The notes: generated from the sequence alone by a model not told the origin. Counted from the first letter of the stretch, positions 1 to 8,354 are shown. The stretch: DNA of 64,000 nt from Flavobacteriales bacterium UBA6693 (GCA_002454815.1 DKJL01000011.1:1-64000); one strand, 5' to 3'. Made by a program: numbers and translations.

Positions 1-841
1 GAAATGTTTGCGCACCAAATTCGAGAATAAAAACAGTGGAGTAGAATAAGAGTATTCTGATGAGATCTGGTCTAGATATCAGATCCTGGTTTTCAGAAAA
101 GTTTAACTGCATTACAGGCCTTAAAGCTGCGAAACCGGAAGATTGAAAAATAAAGTTTGGCGCAACAAAGATAGATTCGAAAGAACTGCTGCTAATACCG
201 GCTTTGCGCCAGTGCTGGTTTTGGGCTAGTTTTACTATGCTTATAAAGATTGAAGAGCTTGTTTTGAGGGTCTTAAACAATACACATCATCCTACAATTA
301 AGGGAGAAGGCATCAAAGTCTTGGATATGAAGTACCCGCAGCAATTATAAACTTTCAAAAAAGATAGCAGCTTAATGATATTCACACAGTTTTTCACATT
401 CCCACACTACACGGAAAAATCTTTGAAGGGATCTTTCCTATGTGGAAATTTGCAAAACTGCTACCCACAAAACAAACAAAATCAAACGTAACTTTTACGA
501 TTTACTGTCCAAACTTTGGGGGTAACTATATTTGTCTTCAATACGACTACCTAAAAAGCTGCGTTTATCATTTCAACAAGATATTAAAATGATCTATACC
601 GAGGTCTGCTTGATGCTTTTCAGCACCGTTTAATTTTGTCGGTATTGAACAACGGCCACAAAAACTATTGGTTTTAAATGCTTTAAAAAATTTCTCACGT
701 AATCCAAAATTAGCGGTGTTTGTGTAAATTTACATCTGTCAGTTCGCACCTGCTCGCAGCCGAAGATGCTATAAACAGAACAAAAAAAACATTAACCAAC
801 AGTCAACAGTTTTATACTAAACTACCAAACTAAATTAGAAT
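1..841. other. Gene-free left edge, 841 bp
   Basis: No reading frame here looks like a gene on either strand. The stretch is AT-rich with many stops in all frames. Two things stand out: a perfect 12-bp palindrome at 723-734, and a short region (about 378-480) with several 9-mers that are one or two bases from the DnaA box, such as ATATTCACA at 378-386 and TTTTTCACA at 390-398. Neither is enough to name a function. It may be a long intergenic region or decayed coding DNA whose parent gene lies to the left of the window. Confidence 0.5.
723..734. promoter_or_regulatory. 12-bp perfect palindrome TGTAAATTTACA
   Basis: TGTAAATTTACA reads the same on both strands and lies 107 bp before the aspartyl-protease gene. 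Its size and symmetry fit a dimeric regulator site, and its inner bases resemble a -7 box (TAAATTTA against TAnnTTTG). That it is an operator is inference only. Confidence 0.25.
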
Positions 842-1708
842 ATGAAAATCTTTAAACCGTCATTATTTGCCTCATCTCTTCTTCTCTCTTTTAGCTGTTC
901 CGTAACACATTATCAAAACAAAGGATCAGTACAGCCTGAATCATTTGATTCTTCAACGGAATTTACAACGGTAAAAACAGTAATGATTATACCAGCTAAG
1001 ATAAATGGTGTTTCCAAAAATTTCTATTTTGATACTGGAGCGCAATACTCAATTATTCAAAGAGATTCAATTATAGGTTCAAAAATGACAGTTGACGGAG
1101 CATCCAACCGTAGCATCCAAACCGGCAGCGAAGTGGTTGAATCATTTGAGATTGGCAATGTTGAATTTGTTGGTACAGTCGCATCGAACACAGATATGGT
1201 TGGATTAAAGGAACAAATTCCAAATTTCGGTGGTATAATAGGAACACCAATAATCAATAAAGCGAATTGGCTGATCGATTACCCCAATAAAAAAGTGCGG
1301 ATTTCAAACGAAAACCTGGCTGACGCGACGTTTCAAACCATCAAAATCAAAAGAAAAGACGGGTCGCCCTACACTTTAATCACAATTGATGGAACTGAAT
1401 ATAAAGTTATTATCGATTTTGGTTCCTCATCCGAATTCAGCTTACCGAAAGAGTCTAAACTTGCCAAAGAACTTCTACAGAAATATACATTTGAGGACAA
1501 TGAAAGAGAAAAATATACTCTTGGCGGACTTCAAACGATTAAAGAAAAAGTAGGAATTGTTCCTCTAATAAAACTGGGGAATGTAGAATTTAAAAATGTT
1601 AGCACTAAAATAGGAGTTCAAAGTCAGCCGAGAATTGGGATCAGCTTTTTTAAAGATTATAAAATTTACATTGACAACCTGGAAAATAGCTATAAAATTA
1701 AAAAATAG
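842..1708 (+). CDS. Retropepsin-like aspartyl protease family lipoprotein
   Basis: 288 aa. The N-terminus is a lipoprotein-type signal ending at Cys19 (LSFSC). Two aspartyl-protease half-sites are visible: Asp64-Thr-Gly (FDTGAQYS) with the hydrophobic psi-loop GIIG near 131-134, and a second Asp192 in IDFGSSSEF, where the usual DTG/DSG has become DFG. Two-domain proteins of this sort in Bacteroidota are annotated as clan AA (pepsin/retropepsin-like) aspartic proteases, usually envelope-anchored; the substrate is unknown. It is a single-gene unit between two gene-poor stretches. The Phe after the second Asp may lower activity, so it could be a binding protein that keeps the fold. Start chosen because it yields the signal peptide. 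Confidence 0.75.
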   Translation: MKIFKPSLFASSLLLSFSCSVTHYQNKGSVQPESFDSSTEFTTVKTVMIIPAKINGVSKNFYFDTGAQYSIIQRDSIIGSKMTVDGASNRSIQTGSEVVESFEIGNVEFVGTVASNTDMVGLKEQIPNFGGIIGTPIINKANWLIDYPNKKVRISNENLADATFQTIKIKRKDGSPYTLITIDGTEYKVIIDFGSSSEFSLPKESKLAKELLQKYTFEDNEREKYTLGGLQTIKEKVGIVPLIKLGNVEFKNVSTKIGVQSQPRIGISFFKDYKIYIDNLENSYKIKK

Positions 1709-1823
1709 AGCGGGATAGTAAAGTTATTTTTTTATTTAAGCTTAGAAACTCTAAAATTTGCTATTGGAAAGCATCGACAATTCTTTGTGGATTTATTATA
1801 TTGAATGAGTTAATTATAGGATT

Positions 1824-2014
1824 ATGGGAGATATAAAAATAAATGCATCAGGAAATCCACATGCCGTTTTATTCTTTTATTAACTTTATTTATTACATTT
1901 TTCACACTTTATATTGAGAATGCAAAAATTGAGTCTGAAAAAACTTCACAGAGAACACTGTCGTTATTTGTAATAATAAGAGAGATGATCTTTACAAAGC
2001 CCAAGCGTTTTTAA
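1824..2014 (+). pseudogene. Possible frameshifted small membrane-protein remnant
   Basis: An ATG at 1824 opens about 19 codons and then stops in a T/A-rich run. A second frame takes over with no break in sense, reading a hydrophobic segment and then a polar tail that ends at the stop at 2012-2014 (last residues KPKRF). Joined by one frameshift the two give a roughly 63-residue protein with one membrane segment. I do not recognise the family. The rest of the 351-bp gap 1709-2059 shows nothing else. The join is my inference; chance open frames cannot be excluded. Confidence 0.25.
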
Positions 2015-2059
2015 CACGAAAAAGCGAATATACCCCCAAACACTTTCCGAAAAACATCA

Positions 2060-2821
2060 TTAATTCTGCAGCTTTTCAATAGCCTTACGAAGTGCGACAA
2101 TTTCTGCTTTCAGTTCTTCTATGTCCTGAGAGCCCGCCACAGGAGCGTCTTTTTCTTCGGCGTCCCGACCCATAAAGTAGGTGGCGAAAGTGGCCGTGAC
2201 ATAACCAAAAATGCTATAGCCGAAAACGGCAATTAAAAAACCTAACCCACGGCCTTCAGGCGTCAACGGATTAAACTCGTTATCGGCAGTTATCACGCGC
2301 ATCGCCGTCCACCACAGCGAAAGTTCGTAGCTGGTGAAGCCGGGATTTGGATTTTCAAAAGCATACATACCCGCGGCTCCGGCAAACGTCACAATAAATC
2401 CAAGCATTATTACGTACCCAAAAGCCCTGCGCCGCATCGTCTTACCCAGACTCCGCATGCTTCTGTTAAAAGAGGATATTATGCGCACTAACCTGATTCC
2501 GCGCAGAACACGCAGAAGTCTGAAAAATCGAAATGCGCGAAATACTCGTAACGCCGGGATAAATAATGAAATACTCGTCAGCCAGTTTCTCTTTAAAAAC
2601 ACCAGCTTTTTCGGAGCGAGTATAAATTTGACGAGAAAATCAATAATGAACAGAGCCCAAATGATGTAGCTCACATATTCAAGCAGTTTATTAAGGCCCC
2701 AAACCAGTTCAATCACAAGAAGTACAAGCCAAACAAATCCCAGAAAAATCATCGGTCCTTCCAGGATATGTTCTATCGACCGGAGCAGTTTTATTCGCTC
2801 ATTTTCAATTTTTTGTTTCAT
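2060..2821 (-). CDS. Ion transporter, voltage-gated channel superfamily, atypical pore
   Basis: 253 aa, inner-membrane protein with the six-helix voltage-gated cation channel plan: S1 about 23-41, S2-S3 about 50-90, S4 about 91-113, S5 about 133-154, pore loop 165-190, S6 193-216, then a polar linker and a C-terminal coiled coil (232-253). S4 is striking: arginines 92, 95, 98, 101, 104, 107, 110 and 113, one every third residue. The pore loop starts like a K+ channel (LSLWWTAM) but has ITADNEF where potassium channels have TVGYGD, so the ion selected is uncertain. Family name follows Pfam Ion_trans. The coiled coil probably helps tetramer assembly. Monocistronic; a 14-bp palindrome abuts the start codon. 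Confidence 0.85.
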   Translation of the reverse strand: MKQKIENERIKLLRSIEHILEGPMIFLGFVWLVLLVIELVWGLNKLLEYVSYIIWALFIIDFLVKFILAPKKLVFLKRNWLTSISLFIPALRVFRAFRFFRLLRVLRGIRLVRIISSFNRSMRSLGKTMRRRAFGYVIMLGFIVTFAGAAGMYAFENPNPGFTSYELSLWWTAMRVITADNEFNPLTPEGRGLGFLIAVFGYSIFGYVTATFATYFMGRDAEEKDAPVAGSQDIEELKAEIVALRKAIEKLQN

Positions 2822-2834
2822 ATATTCGAATATA
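2821..2834. promoter_or_regulatory. 14-bp palindrome abutting the ion-channel start codon
   Basis: TATATTCGAATATA is perfectly self-complementary and its last base is the A of the channel gene's ATG (minus strand). In the transcript it could form a small hairpin at the start codon, or as DNA bind a dimeric protein. Function not shown. Confidence 0.25.
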
Positions 2835-3071
2835 AAAAAAAATCAAATAAAATGACAGATGAAAATTGATGCGTTGTTAATGGCGCACGCTAACGGATAA
2901 TTGATTTTGTTTTAAACTAAAAAATAATCACTTTTTGCGAACCCGGTATTTCTACCAACTTATTTTATTTTTTCCATAGACCACTTTATGCTTGACTGGC
3001 TTCGTGCAAACAAAATGTTTTGTATTTTTAACCCGCTGCAGAAATCATGCTTTAAAGCAAATTCCTAAGAA

Positions 3072-3890
3072 ATGAACATGAGCGATTTTACTTTTAATAA
3101 AGAAGAATATTTAAAGCGAATCAGCTTCCCTAACAAAGAAGTTGCCGTTGACTTCAAAACATTAAAAGCCATTCACCGCGCCCAGCACACCGCCGTTCCA
3201 TTTGAAAATTTTGATATCCTTCTGGGTAGGGAAATTAGGCTGGAGCCGAAATCCCTGTTTCAAAAATTGGTCGGACAGAAGCGGGGCGGTTATTGTTTTG
3301 AACTGAACGGTCTTCTCTTGATGGCGCTCAAAGAGTTTGGTTTTGAAGCGAGACCTTTGTTGGGGCGCGTTCACGTTTCCGGCGATCCTTCCGGGCGCTC
3401 TCATCAGACAACCTTGGTAACCATTGGCGATGAAAAATGGTTGGTGGATGTGGGTTTTGGCGCGGAATCTCCGCTTATTCCCATTCCGATTGTTCACGAT
3501 CAACCGGTCTCTTTTGAAGATCAGAGTTACAGAATTATCAATGATGCACAGTTTGGATATATGCTCCAAAGTAAACAGGGCACTGACTGGAAAAATCTGC
3601 ATAGTTTTGATTTAAATCCGGTCCTGGAAATCGATATTAAATTTGGAAATCATTTTACGTCCACCAGCCCGGAATCTTTTTTTGCCAATGCCAGGATTGC
3701 GGCGCTTCCCGTGGAAAACGGGCGGCTTACTTTGTACAATGACCGCATAAAAAAGGTACTGAACGGAAAAGAAGAGGTAATCATGCTCAAAGATGATGCG
3801 TCTTATCTCGCGGCACTTGAAAAAGAATACGGGATCACAATTGATGCAGAATATAATGCCTTGAAACCTTTGCCAGCCAAAACTTCCTGA
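3072..3890 (+). CDS. nat: Arylamine N-acetyltransferase
   Basis: 272 aa, cytoplasmic. Enzymes of this family move an acetyl group from acetyl-CoA to arylamines, hydrazines or related acceptors through a cysteine. The catalytic triad is intact: Cys75 in RGGYCFELN, His111 in SHQTTLV and Asp126 in WLVDVGFG. Length matches the usual 255-280 aa. A second ATG two codons in (MSDF) is an equally good start. The small secreted protein downstream starts 20 bp after the stop and may be co-transcribed. In bacteria the physiological acceptor is often unknown; some family members act in specialised metabolism, but nothing nearby suggests that here. Confidence 0.9.
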   Translation: MNMSDFTFNKEEYLKRISFPNKEVAVDFKTLKAIHRAQHTAVPFENFDILLGREIRLEPKSLFQKLVGQKRGGYCFELNGLLLMALKEFGFEARPLLGRVHVSGDPSGRSHQTTLVTIGDEKWLVDVGFGAESPLIPIPIVHDQPVSFEDQSYRIINDAQFGYMLQSKQGTDWKNLHSFDLNPVLEIDIKFGNHFTSTSPESFFANARIAALPVENGRLTLYNDRIKKVLNGKEEVIMLKDDASYLAALEKEYGITIDAEYNALKPLPAKTS

Positions 3891-3910
3891 ACGTAATAAC
3901 AAAAATAATA

Positions 3911-4468
3911 ATGATGAAAAAAAGCTCTACTTTGTTCCTGATCGCTTTTTATTCTTTGATGATGGCGCAAGTCACGCCGCCGGTTGTGAGAAGTTCTACT
4001 TTCTCCATTTCTAATGGCCTGACAATCAATTCGCGAAAAAGTGTTTTAATTGAAAAACAGATCCTGGATTTCGGAAAATTTAAAAATCTTAATATTCAGA
4101 AAATTGTTTCAAAAGATCTGTCGGACAATTCTGTGGAAAATGTTCTCGGAATCATTACGGAATATGAAACCTACGACCATATTTCAAAACGTACTTTAAC
4201 AATAACAAAAAACGAACTTCTCAAACTGATTCAGGCGCTCGAGACGTTGGTACAAAAAGAAGCGGAAAAAATAAAAGTAGAAACGAAGTACAAATTTACC
4301 ACGGTGAATAACATCGAATTTGGCGCAGTTTACAATCGCGGCGCGGAGAAATGGATCAATTACATAAAAATGCCTTCCGCGATGTACAGCCAGAACCTCA
4401 GCGAATATAGCAGGGAAGAGCTGAAGGAATTGATCACGTTATTAAAGAAAGTTGAAAAACAACTGTAA
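3911..4468 (+). CDS. Secreted protein of unknown function
   Basis: 185 aa. The first 20 residues form a Sec signal peptide (two Lys, a hydrophobic core, then MMAQ), so the mature protein should be periplasmic or outside. There are no cysteines and no motif I recognise; the C-terminal half is rich in Lys, Glu and Leu and looks helical. It follows nat by 20 bp on the same strand. No T9SS C-terminal domain or membrane anchor is seen. Confidence 0.6.
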   Translation: MMKKSSTLFLIAFYSLMMAQVTPPVVRSSTFSISNGLTINSRKSVLIEKQILDFGKFKNLNIQKIVSKDLSDNSVENVLGIITEYETYDHISKRTLTITKNELLKLIQALETLVQKEAEKIKVETKYKFTTVNNIEFGAVYNRGAEKWINYIKMPSAMYSQNLSEYSREELKELITLLKKVEKQL

Positions 4469-4637
4469 ACGTATTTCGGCATGATTTAAAAGCTTTTATC
4501 AATTTTCAACCAATTTTATTTAATTGATTTAAATTTTAGCGGGTTTTAATGCTTAATAATTCTAATATTTCTCGAGGTAATTGTCGTTCATTATTAAATT
4601 GTTCCGAGGCGTTGAAATTATTTAAACAAAACATCTG

Positions 4638-5525
4638 ATGAGAGGCATAACCCAAAAAGATAGTTCATTAGCCTCAATCGTCTTGCGGGGAGTCGGTCAA
4701 ATCATGCTGCAGGAAAATCAGGTTACCGGCTTTCTCTTCCTGGCGGGCATATTTTACAGTTCCTTTTTAATGGGTTTGGCCGCAGTTTTGGCCACCGTTT
4801 CTGGTACTGCAACTGCATTTGTCTTAAACTACGAAAGATCCGACATCGAAAAAGGGCTGTACGGTTTCAGCGCTGCATTGGTCGGTGTCGCGATGATGCT
4901 TTTTTTAAAACCGGTCCTTTTCAGCTGGATACTCGTTATTACTGGTGCAGCGTTGGCGACAGTGATTCAGCATTTTTTTATTAGACGGAAAATCCCCGTA
5001 TTCACGCTGCCGTTTGTGCTGGTCACGTGGGCAATTATTTTATTACAGCATTTTAATGTAACGGATGTAAGGCCCACCCAACCTGTGGCGGTCGGTGCTA
5101 CAGTGCGCGATTTTGGTTTCGTTTTTAGAGGTTATGGGCAGGTGATTTTTCAAGACAGCGTCATCGCTGGGGCGCTGTTTTTTATTGCGGTATTGGTTAG
5201 CTCGCCAATCTCGGCCCTTTACGGACTTGCCGGCGGAATATTGTCTGCTGTAGTTGCGCTGCATTTTCCTCTTCAGATAAACGATATCAGCATGGGATTA
5301 TTCAGTTATAACGCAGTTCTTTGCGCCATCGTGTTCGCAGGTCCTAAGCTGAAAGACGGTTTCTGGGTTTTGTTTTCGGTGCTGTTGTCTTTTTTTCTGC
5401 AGTATTTCATGGTGGAATTCCATTATGTGCCGCTTACATTTCCGTTTGTATTGGCGTCCTGTTTCACGCTGTTTTTCCGCCGGAATTCTTCTTTTATAAT
5501 AACAAGGCAGATAAAACATCGCTAA
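4638..5525 (+). CDS. Urea transporter (UT family)
   Basis: 295 aa, inner membrane. About ten hydrophobic helices with the internal duplication typical of urea channels: a first half (LRGVGQIMLQEN ... KGLYGFSAALVGVAM) and a second (FRGYGQVIFQDS ... MGLFSYNAVLCAIVF), each carrying the signature G-x-x-x-x-(N/S)-(A/G)-x-L segment that lines the urea path. In the first half the usual Asn is Ser. The protein passively moves urea. No urease or nickel genes lie within the window, so the urea is used elsewhere in the genome or the gene serves another amide. Monocistronic. Confidence 0.85.
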   Translation: MRGITQKDSSLASIVLRGVGQIMLQENQVTGFLFLAGIFYSSFLMGLAAVLATVSGTATAFVLNYERSDIEKGLYGFSAALVGVAMMLFLKPVLFSWILVITGAALATVIQHFFIRRKIPVFTLPFVLVTWAIILLQHFNVTDVRPTQPVAVGATVRDFGFVFRGYGQVIFQDSVIAGALFFIAVLVSSPISALYGLAGGILSAVVALHFPLQINDISMGLFSYNAVLCAIVFAGPKLKDGFWVLFSVLLSFFLQYFMVEFHYVPLTFPFVLASCFTLFFRRNSSFIITRQIKHR

Positions 5526-5693
5526 CTCAGTTTTGCACTCTAAATTTATTTGTCGCCTATACTACTTAGTAATTTCGAGCGGCATTTAGGTTAAAACGAA
5601 ATTTCCACTTCGGTTTCTATAATTAATTTCTCTCTGATTGCACTGCAGTACCTTTACGTGATTTCCAAATCTGCTTCGACAAGGTCACCTTTT

Positions 5694-5780
5694 TCCTAGC
5701 CCGGATCGCAGCGGAAATCCTTTTTTTGGAGGAGGAAAATGCGGCCGCGAAAAAAAGATTGCAGCGAAGAGCCGGCACGT
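5694..5780 (+). ncRNA. Flavo-1-like structured RNA element
   Basis: An interrupted hairpin with a layout I associate with the repeated intergenic Flavo-1-type element of flavobacteria. The outer stem is GCCCGG (5699-5704) with CCGGC (5772-5776), one bulged C. The inner stem pairs CTTTTTTT with AAAAAAAG. Between them both arms carry GCAGCGRA in an internal loop (5' arm near 5708, 3' arm near 5761). The pairing is seen in the sequence; the family name is from memory and needs an Rfam search. It lies in the 322-bp gap between the urea transporter and the aminotransferase; no other copy was found in the window. Strand is uncertain because the structure is nearly symmetric. Confidence 0.45.
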
Positions 5781-5819
5781 TTTTTCGGAGGCGCAAAAAC
5801 GTGTGTTGCTCCGAAAAAA
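5776..5819 (+). other. Two overlapping, mutually exclusive hairpins
   Basis: Hairpin A pairs 5776-5784 (CACGTTTTT) with 5795-5803 (AAAAACGTG), 9 bp. Hairpin B pairs 5780-5790 (TTTTTTCGGAG) with 5809-5819 (CTCCGAAAAAA), 11 bp, loop 18 nt. They share 5780-5784 and cannot form together. They sit just after the Flavo-1-like element and before the -7 box of the aminotransferase gene. Confidence 0.4.
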
Positions 5820-5823
5820 TCCC

Positions 5824-5831
5824 TAATTTTG
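5824..5831 (+). promoter_or_regulatory. -7 box TAATTTTG of the aminotransferase gene
   Basis: Exact match to the Bacteroidota TAnnTTTG box, 17 nt before the ATG. The only upstream TTG (5806-5808) is 15 nt away, shorter than the usual 17-23. Confidence 0.6.
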
Positions 5832-5847
5832 TAAAAAATAAATCAGA

Positions 5848-7053
5848 ATGCCTACCATCTCTCAAAGAGCACAGGAAATGCCCGCTTCACCGGTGCGCAA
5901 ACTTGTTCCCTACGCCCTGCTGGCTAAGCAGAAAGGAATCAAGGTCTATCACCTCAACATCGGGCAGCCCGATATAGAAACGCCGCAGTCTGCGCTGGAT
6001 GCGGTGAAGAATAACGACATGAAGATTTTCGAATATTCTTTGTCGGAAGGTAATCTGGAATACCGGACGGCCCTGAATGATTATTACCACGGGCTGGGCT
6101 TCACGGATCTTACCACGGAAAATTTCATTGTGACGAACGGGGGCTCGGAGGCGCTGAACTTCGCCATTTCTACCTTGTGCGACGCGGGTGACGAGATTAT
6201 TATACCCGAGCCGTATTATGCAAACTACAACGGATTTGCCGGCACTTTTAATGTGAAGGTTGTTGCAGTGCCATCGTCGATCGATACCGCTTTTGCCCTG
6301 CCTCCGATAGAGGATTTTGAAAAAAATATTACGTCGCGCACCAAAGCGATTCTTATCTGTAATCCAGGTAACCCAACCGGTTATCTGTACACGCGGGAGG
6401 AATTGCAAAAATTGGCCGATATCGCGCTGAAACATGATATCGTCATTATTTCCGATGAGGTGTACCGCGAATATGTGTACGACGGAAAACAGCAGATTTC
6501 TATGTTTGAATTTCCGGAGATTGCGGAAAACTGTATCATTATCGATTCGGAATCCAAGCGTTATTCCATGTGCGGCGTGCGGATTGGCTGTCTGATCACG
6601 CGTTCCAAAAAAATTCACGATGCGGCGATGTTGTTTGCGCAGGCGCGTTTGAGTCCGGTTTTGCTGGGCCAGGTTGCGGCAGCCGCCGCACACGTTAATG
6701 ATGCGGATTATATTCTGAAAGTTCGGGCCGAATACACTTCGCGCCGAAATTTGCTCGTGGATTTGCTCAACGGTATTCCCGGTGTTATTTGCCCGAAACC
6801 GAAAGGCGCCTTTTACTGCGCGGTCGAATTGCCGGTAGACGATACCGATAAATTTGCCCAATGGCTATTGGAGCATTATTCCAACAACAACGAAACCGTG
6901 ATGGTGGCGCCGATGGGCGGCTTTTACAGCGATCCCGATTTGGGTAAAAAACAGGTGCGTATTGCCTATGTTTTGAACGAACAGGACCTTCGACGCAGTG
7001 TAGAACTGCTGAATGACGCGCTTCAGAAATACAAATTAGAGTTTACGGTATAA
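5848..7053 (+). CDS. Class I/II pyridoxal-phosphate aminotransferase, aspartate aminotransferase-like
   Basis: 401 aa, cytoplasmic. Fold type I PLP enzyme that transfers an amino group between an amino acid and a 2-oxo acid. Visible: the NPGNPTG substrate/cofactor loop (172-178), Asp203 in ISDEVY that holds the pyridine nitrogen, Lys237 in SESKRYSMCGVRIG that forms the Schiff base, and Arg245 nearby for the phosphate. The amino acid used cannot be read from sequence; aspartate/aromatic families are the nearest. Start set by the upstream -7 box and the family N-terminus (RAQEMPASPVRKL). Followed by a strong terminator, so a single-gene unit. Confidence 0.88.
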   Translation: MPTISQRAQEMPASPVRKLVPYALLAKQKGIKVYHLNIGQPDIETPQSALDAVKNNDMKIFEYSLSEGNLEYRTALNDYYHGLGFTDLTTENFIVTNGGSEALNFAISTLCDAGDEIIIPEPYYANYNGFAGTFNVKVVAVPSSIDTAFALPPIEDFEKNITSRTKAILICNPGNPTGYLYTREELQKLADIALKHDIVIISDEVYREYVYDGKQQISMFEFPEIAENCIIIDSESKRYSMCGVRIGCLITRSKKIHDAAMLFAQARLSPVLLGQVAAAAAHVNDADYILKVRAEYTSRRNLLVDLLNGIPGVICPKPKGAFYCAVELPVDDTDKFAQWLLEHYSNNNETVMVAPMGGFYSDPDLGKKQVRIAYVLNEQDLRRSVELLNDALQKYKLEFTV

Positions 7054-7055
7054 AT

Positions 7056-7080
7056 AAAGCGGGCCTGGCTCGCTTTTTTT
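7056..7080 (+). terminator. Intrinsic terminator after the aminotransferase
   Basis: AAAGCGGGCC and GGCTCGCTTT form a stem with one G-T pair and a tiny loop, followed by a run of eight T. Confidence 0.75.
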
Positions 7081-7203
7081 TGATTAAATAGTGGACGGCG
7101 CGCCGAGCGGTCTTGCGGGGACTGACGGACCAATTCGTTTTTTCAAAAATTAATGGCAGCGGAAAAAACCGCCGCATAAAAAACTTTACGATTATCTTTT
7201 TAA

Positions 7204-8223
7204 ATGAATATTCAGGAAAATTTTTCATTACAGTCTTTCAATACGTTTGGTGTTGAGGCTCTTGCCGCCCATTACAGCGCGGTTACGTCCTTGCAAGAGT
7301 TAAAAAAAGCGCTTGTCTATGCCCGTGAACGCGATCTGCCGGTCATGCTTTTGGGTGGCGGCAGTAATATTCTGCTTACTGATGATTACAGAGGACTTGT
7401 GATTCATTTAAATTTAAAAGGAATTTCCGAGGAGGTTATTGATGAAAATATTGTTCATGTAACTGCACAGGCAGGCGAAAACTGGCATGCCTTTGTGCAG
7501 TTTTGTTTGAACAAAAACTATGGAGGTCTCGAGAATCTTTCGCTGATTCCGGGCAATGTGGGCACCTCCCCAATGCAGAATATCGGCGCTTACGGAACGG
7601 AAATAAAAGACACCTTTGTGCGCTGCTCGGTCCTGAATCTGGAAACTCTGGAAGAAGAGCAATTTAACGCGCAGCAGTGTTTGTTCGGTTACCGGGAATC
7701 TGTTTTTAAGACGGTGGTAAAAGGCAAATACATTATTCTCAGCGTTACTTTTGCGCTTACGCGGAGAGATCATCAGATCAAAACGGAGTACGGCGCTATC
7801 CGCGCGGAGCTGGATGCGATGGAGATCCTGTCGCCGACCATTCAGCAGGTTTCGCAGGCCGTGGTCCGCATCAGACAAAGCAAATTGCCCGACCCCGCAA
7901 AAGTCGGCAACGCCGGAAGTTTCTTTAAGAACCCAACAGTTTCGCAGGAACAGTTTGATTTAATCAAAGAAAAAAATCCGGATATGCCCAGTTATCCGAT
8001 GGACGGCCGGGTAAAAATTCCGGCGGGCTGGCTGATCGAGCAGTGCGGCTGGAAAGGCAGGCAGATCGGTAATGTTGCAACGCACGCGGCCCAAGCTCTG
8101 GTCATCATTAATAAAACCGGCGAGGCAAGCGGCGACGAGATTTATAGATATTCCGCGCAGATTATTTCTTCGGTAGAGGAGCGCTTTGGCATCCGCCTGG
8201 AGCGCGAGGTGAATATAGTATAA
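7204..8223 (+). CDS. murB: UDP-N-acetylmuramate dehydrogenase
   Basis: 339 aa, cytoplasmic FAD enzyme that reduces UDP-GlcNAc-enolpyruvate to UDP-MurNAc with NADPH, the second committed step of peptidoglycan synthesis. The FAD-binding PCMH domain fills the first half: GGGSNILL (51-58) and IPGNVGTSPMQNIGAYG (about 114-130). The catalytic serine region GNAGSFFKNP is at about 237-246, and a Glu near the C-terminus (LEREVN) fits the proton donor. Length matches type I MurB. Not in the mur cluster here; it stands alone between two terminatored units. Confidence 0.95.
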   Translation: MNIQENFSLQSFNTFGVEALAAHYSAVTSLQELKKALVYARERDLPVMLLGGGSNILLTDDYRGLVIHLNLKGISEEVIDENIVHVTAQAGENWHAFVQFCLNKNYGGLENLSLIPGNVGTSPMQNIGAYGTEIKDTFVRCSVLNLETLEEEQFNAQQCLFGYRESVFKTVVKGKYIILSVTFALTRRDHQIKTEYGAIRAELDAMEILSPTIQQVSQAVVRIRQSKLPDPAKVGNAGSFFKNPTVSQEQFDLIKEKNPDMPSYPMDGRVKIPAGWLIEQCGWKGRQIGNVATHAAQALVIINKTGEASGDEIYRYSAQIISSVEERFGIRLEREVNIV

Positions 8224-8283
8224 AGTGTCCTTAGCACAAAACGCCTGGATGATTGATTTAGATAAAAATAAATAAGCTATATA

Positions 8284-8315
8284 TTTGTCTAACTAAATTT
8301 TTCTTCGTTATTTTG
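8284..8315 (+). promoter_or_regulatory. Promoter of rpmB-rpmG-DUF4295
   Basis: TTTG (8284-8287), 20 nt, then TTATTTTG (8308-8315), one base from TAnnTTTG. A possible upstream ATG at 8313 would lie in this box, so translation must begin at 8355. Confidence 0.5.
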
Positions 8316-8354
8316 CACTCTCAAATATTTAGTAGTAAAAAAGAACATCGAGAT

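Noticed and set aside
723..734. Palindrome as an attachment or dif site
   Set aside because: Only 12 bp, no XerC/XerD arm pattern, and no integrase in the window.
5887..6861. 324-codon open frame on the minus strand
   Set aside because: It is antisense to the aminotransferase, rich in Arg, His and Asn with no family motif; a codon-bias shadow.
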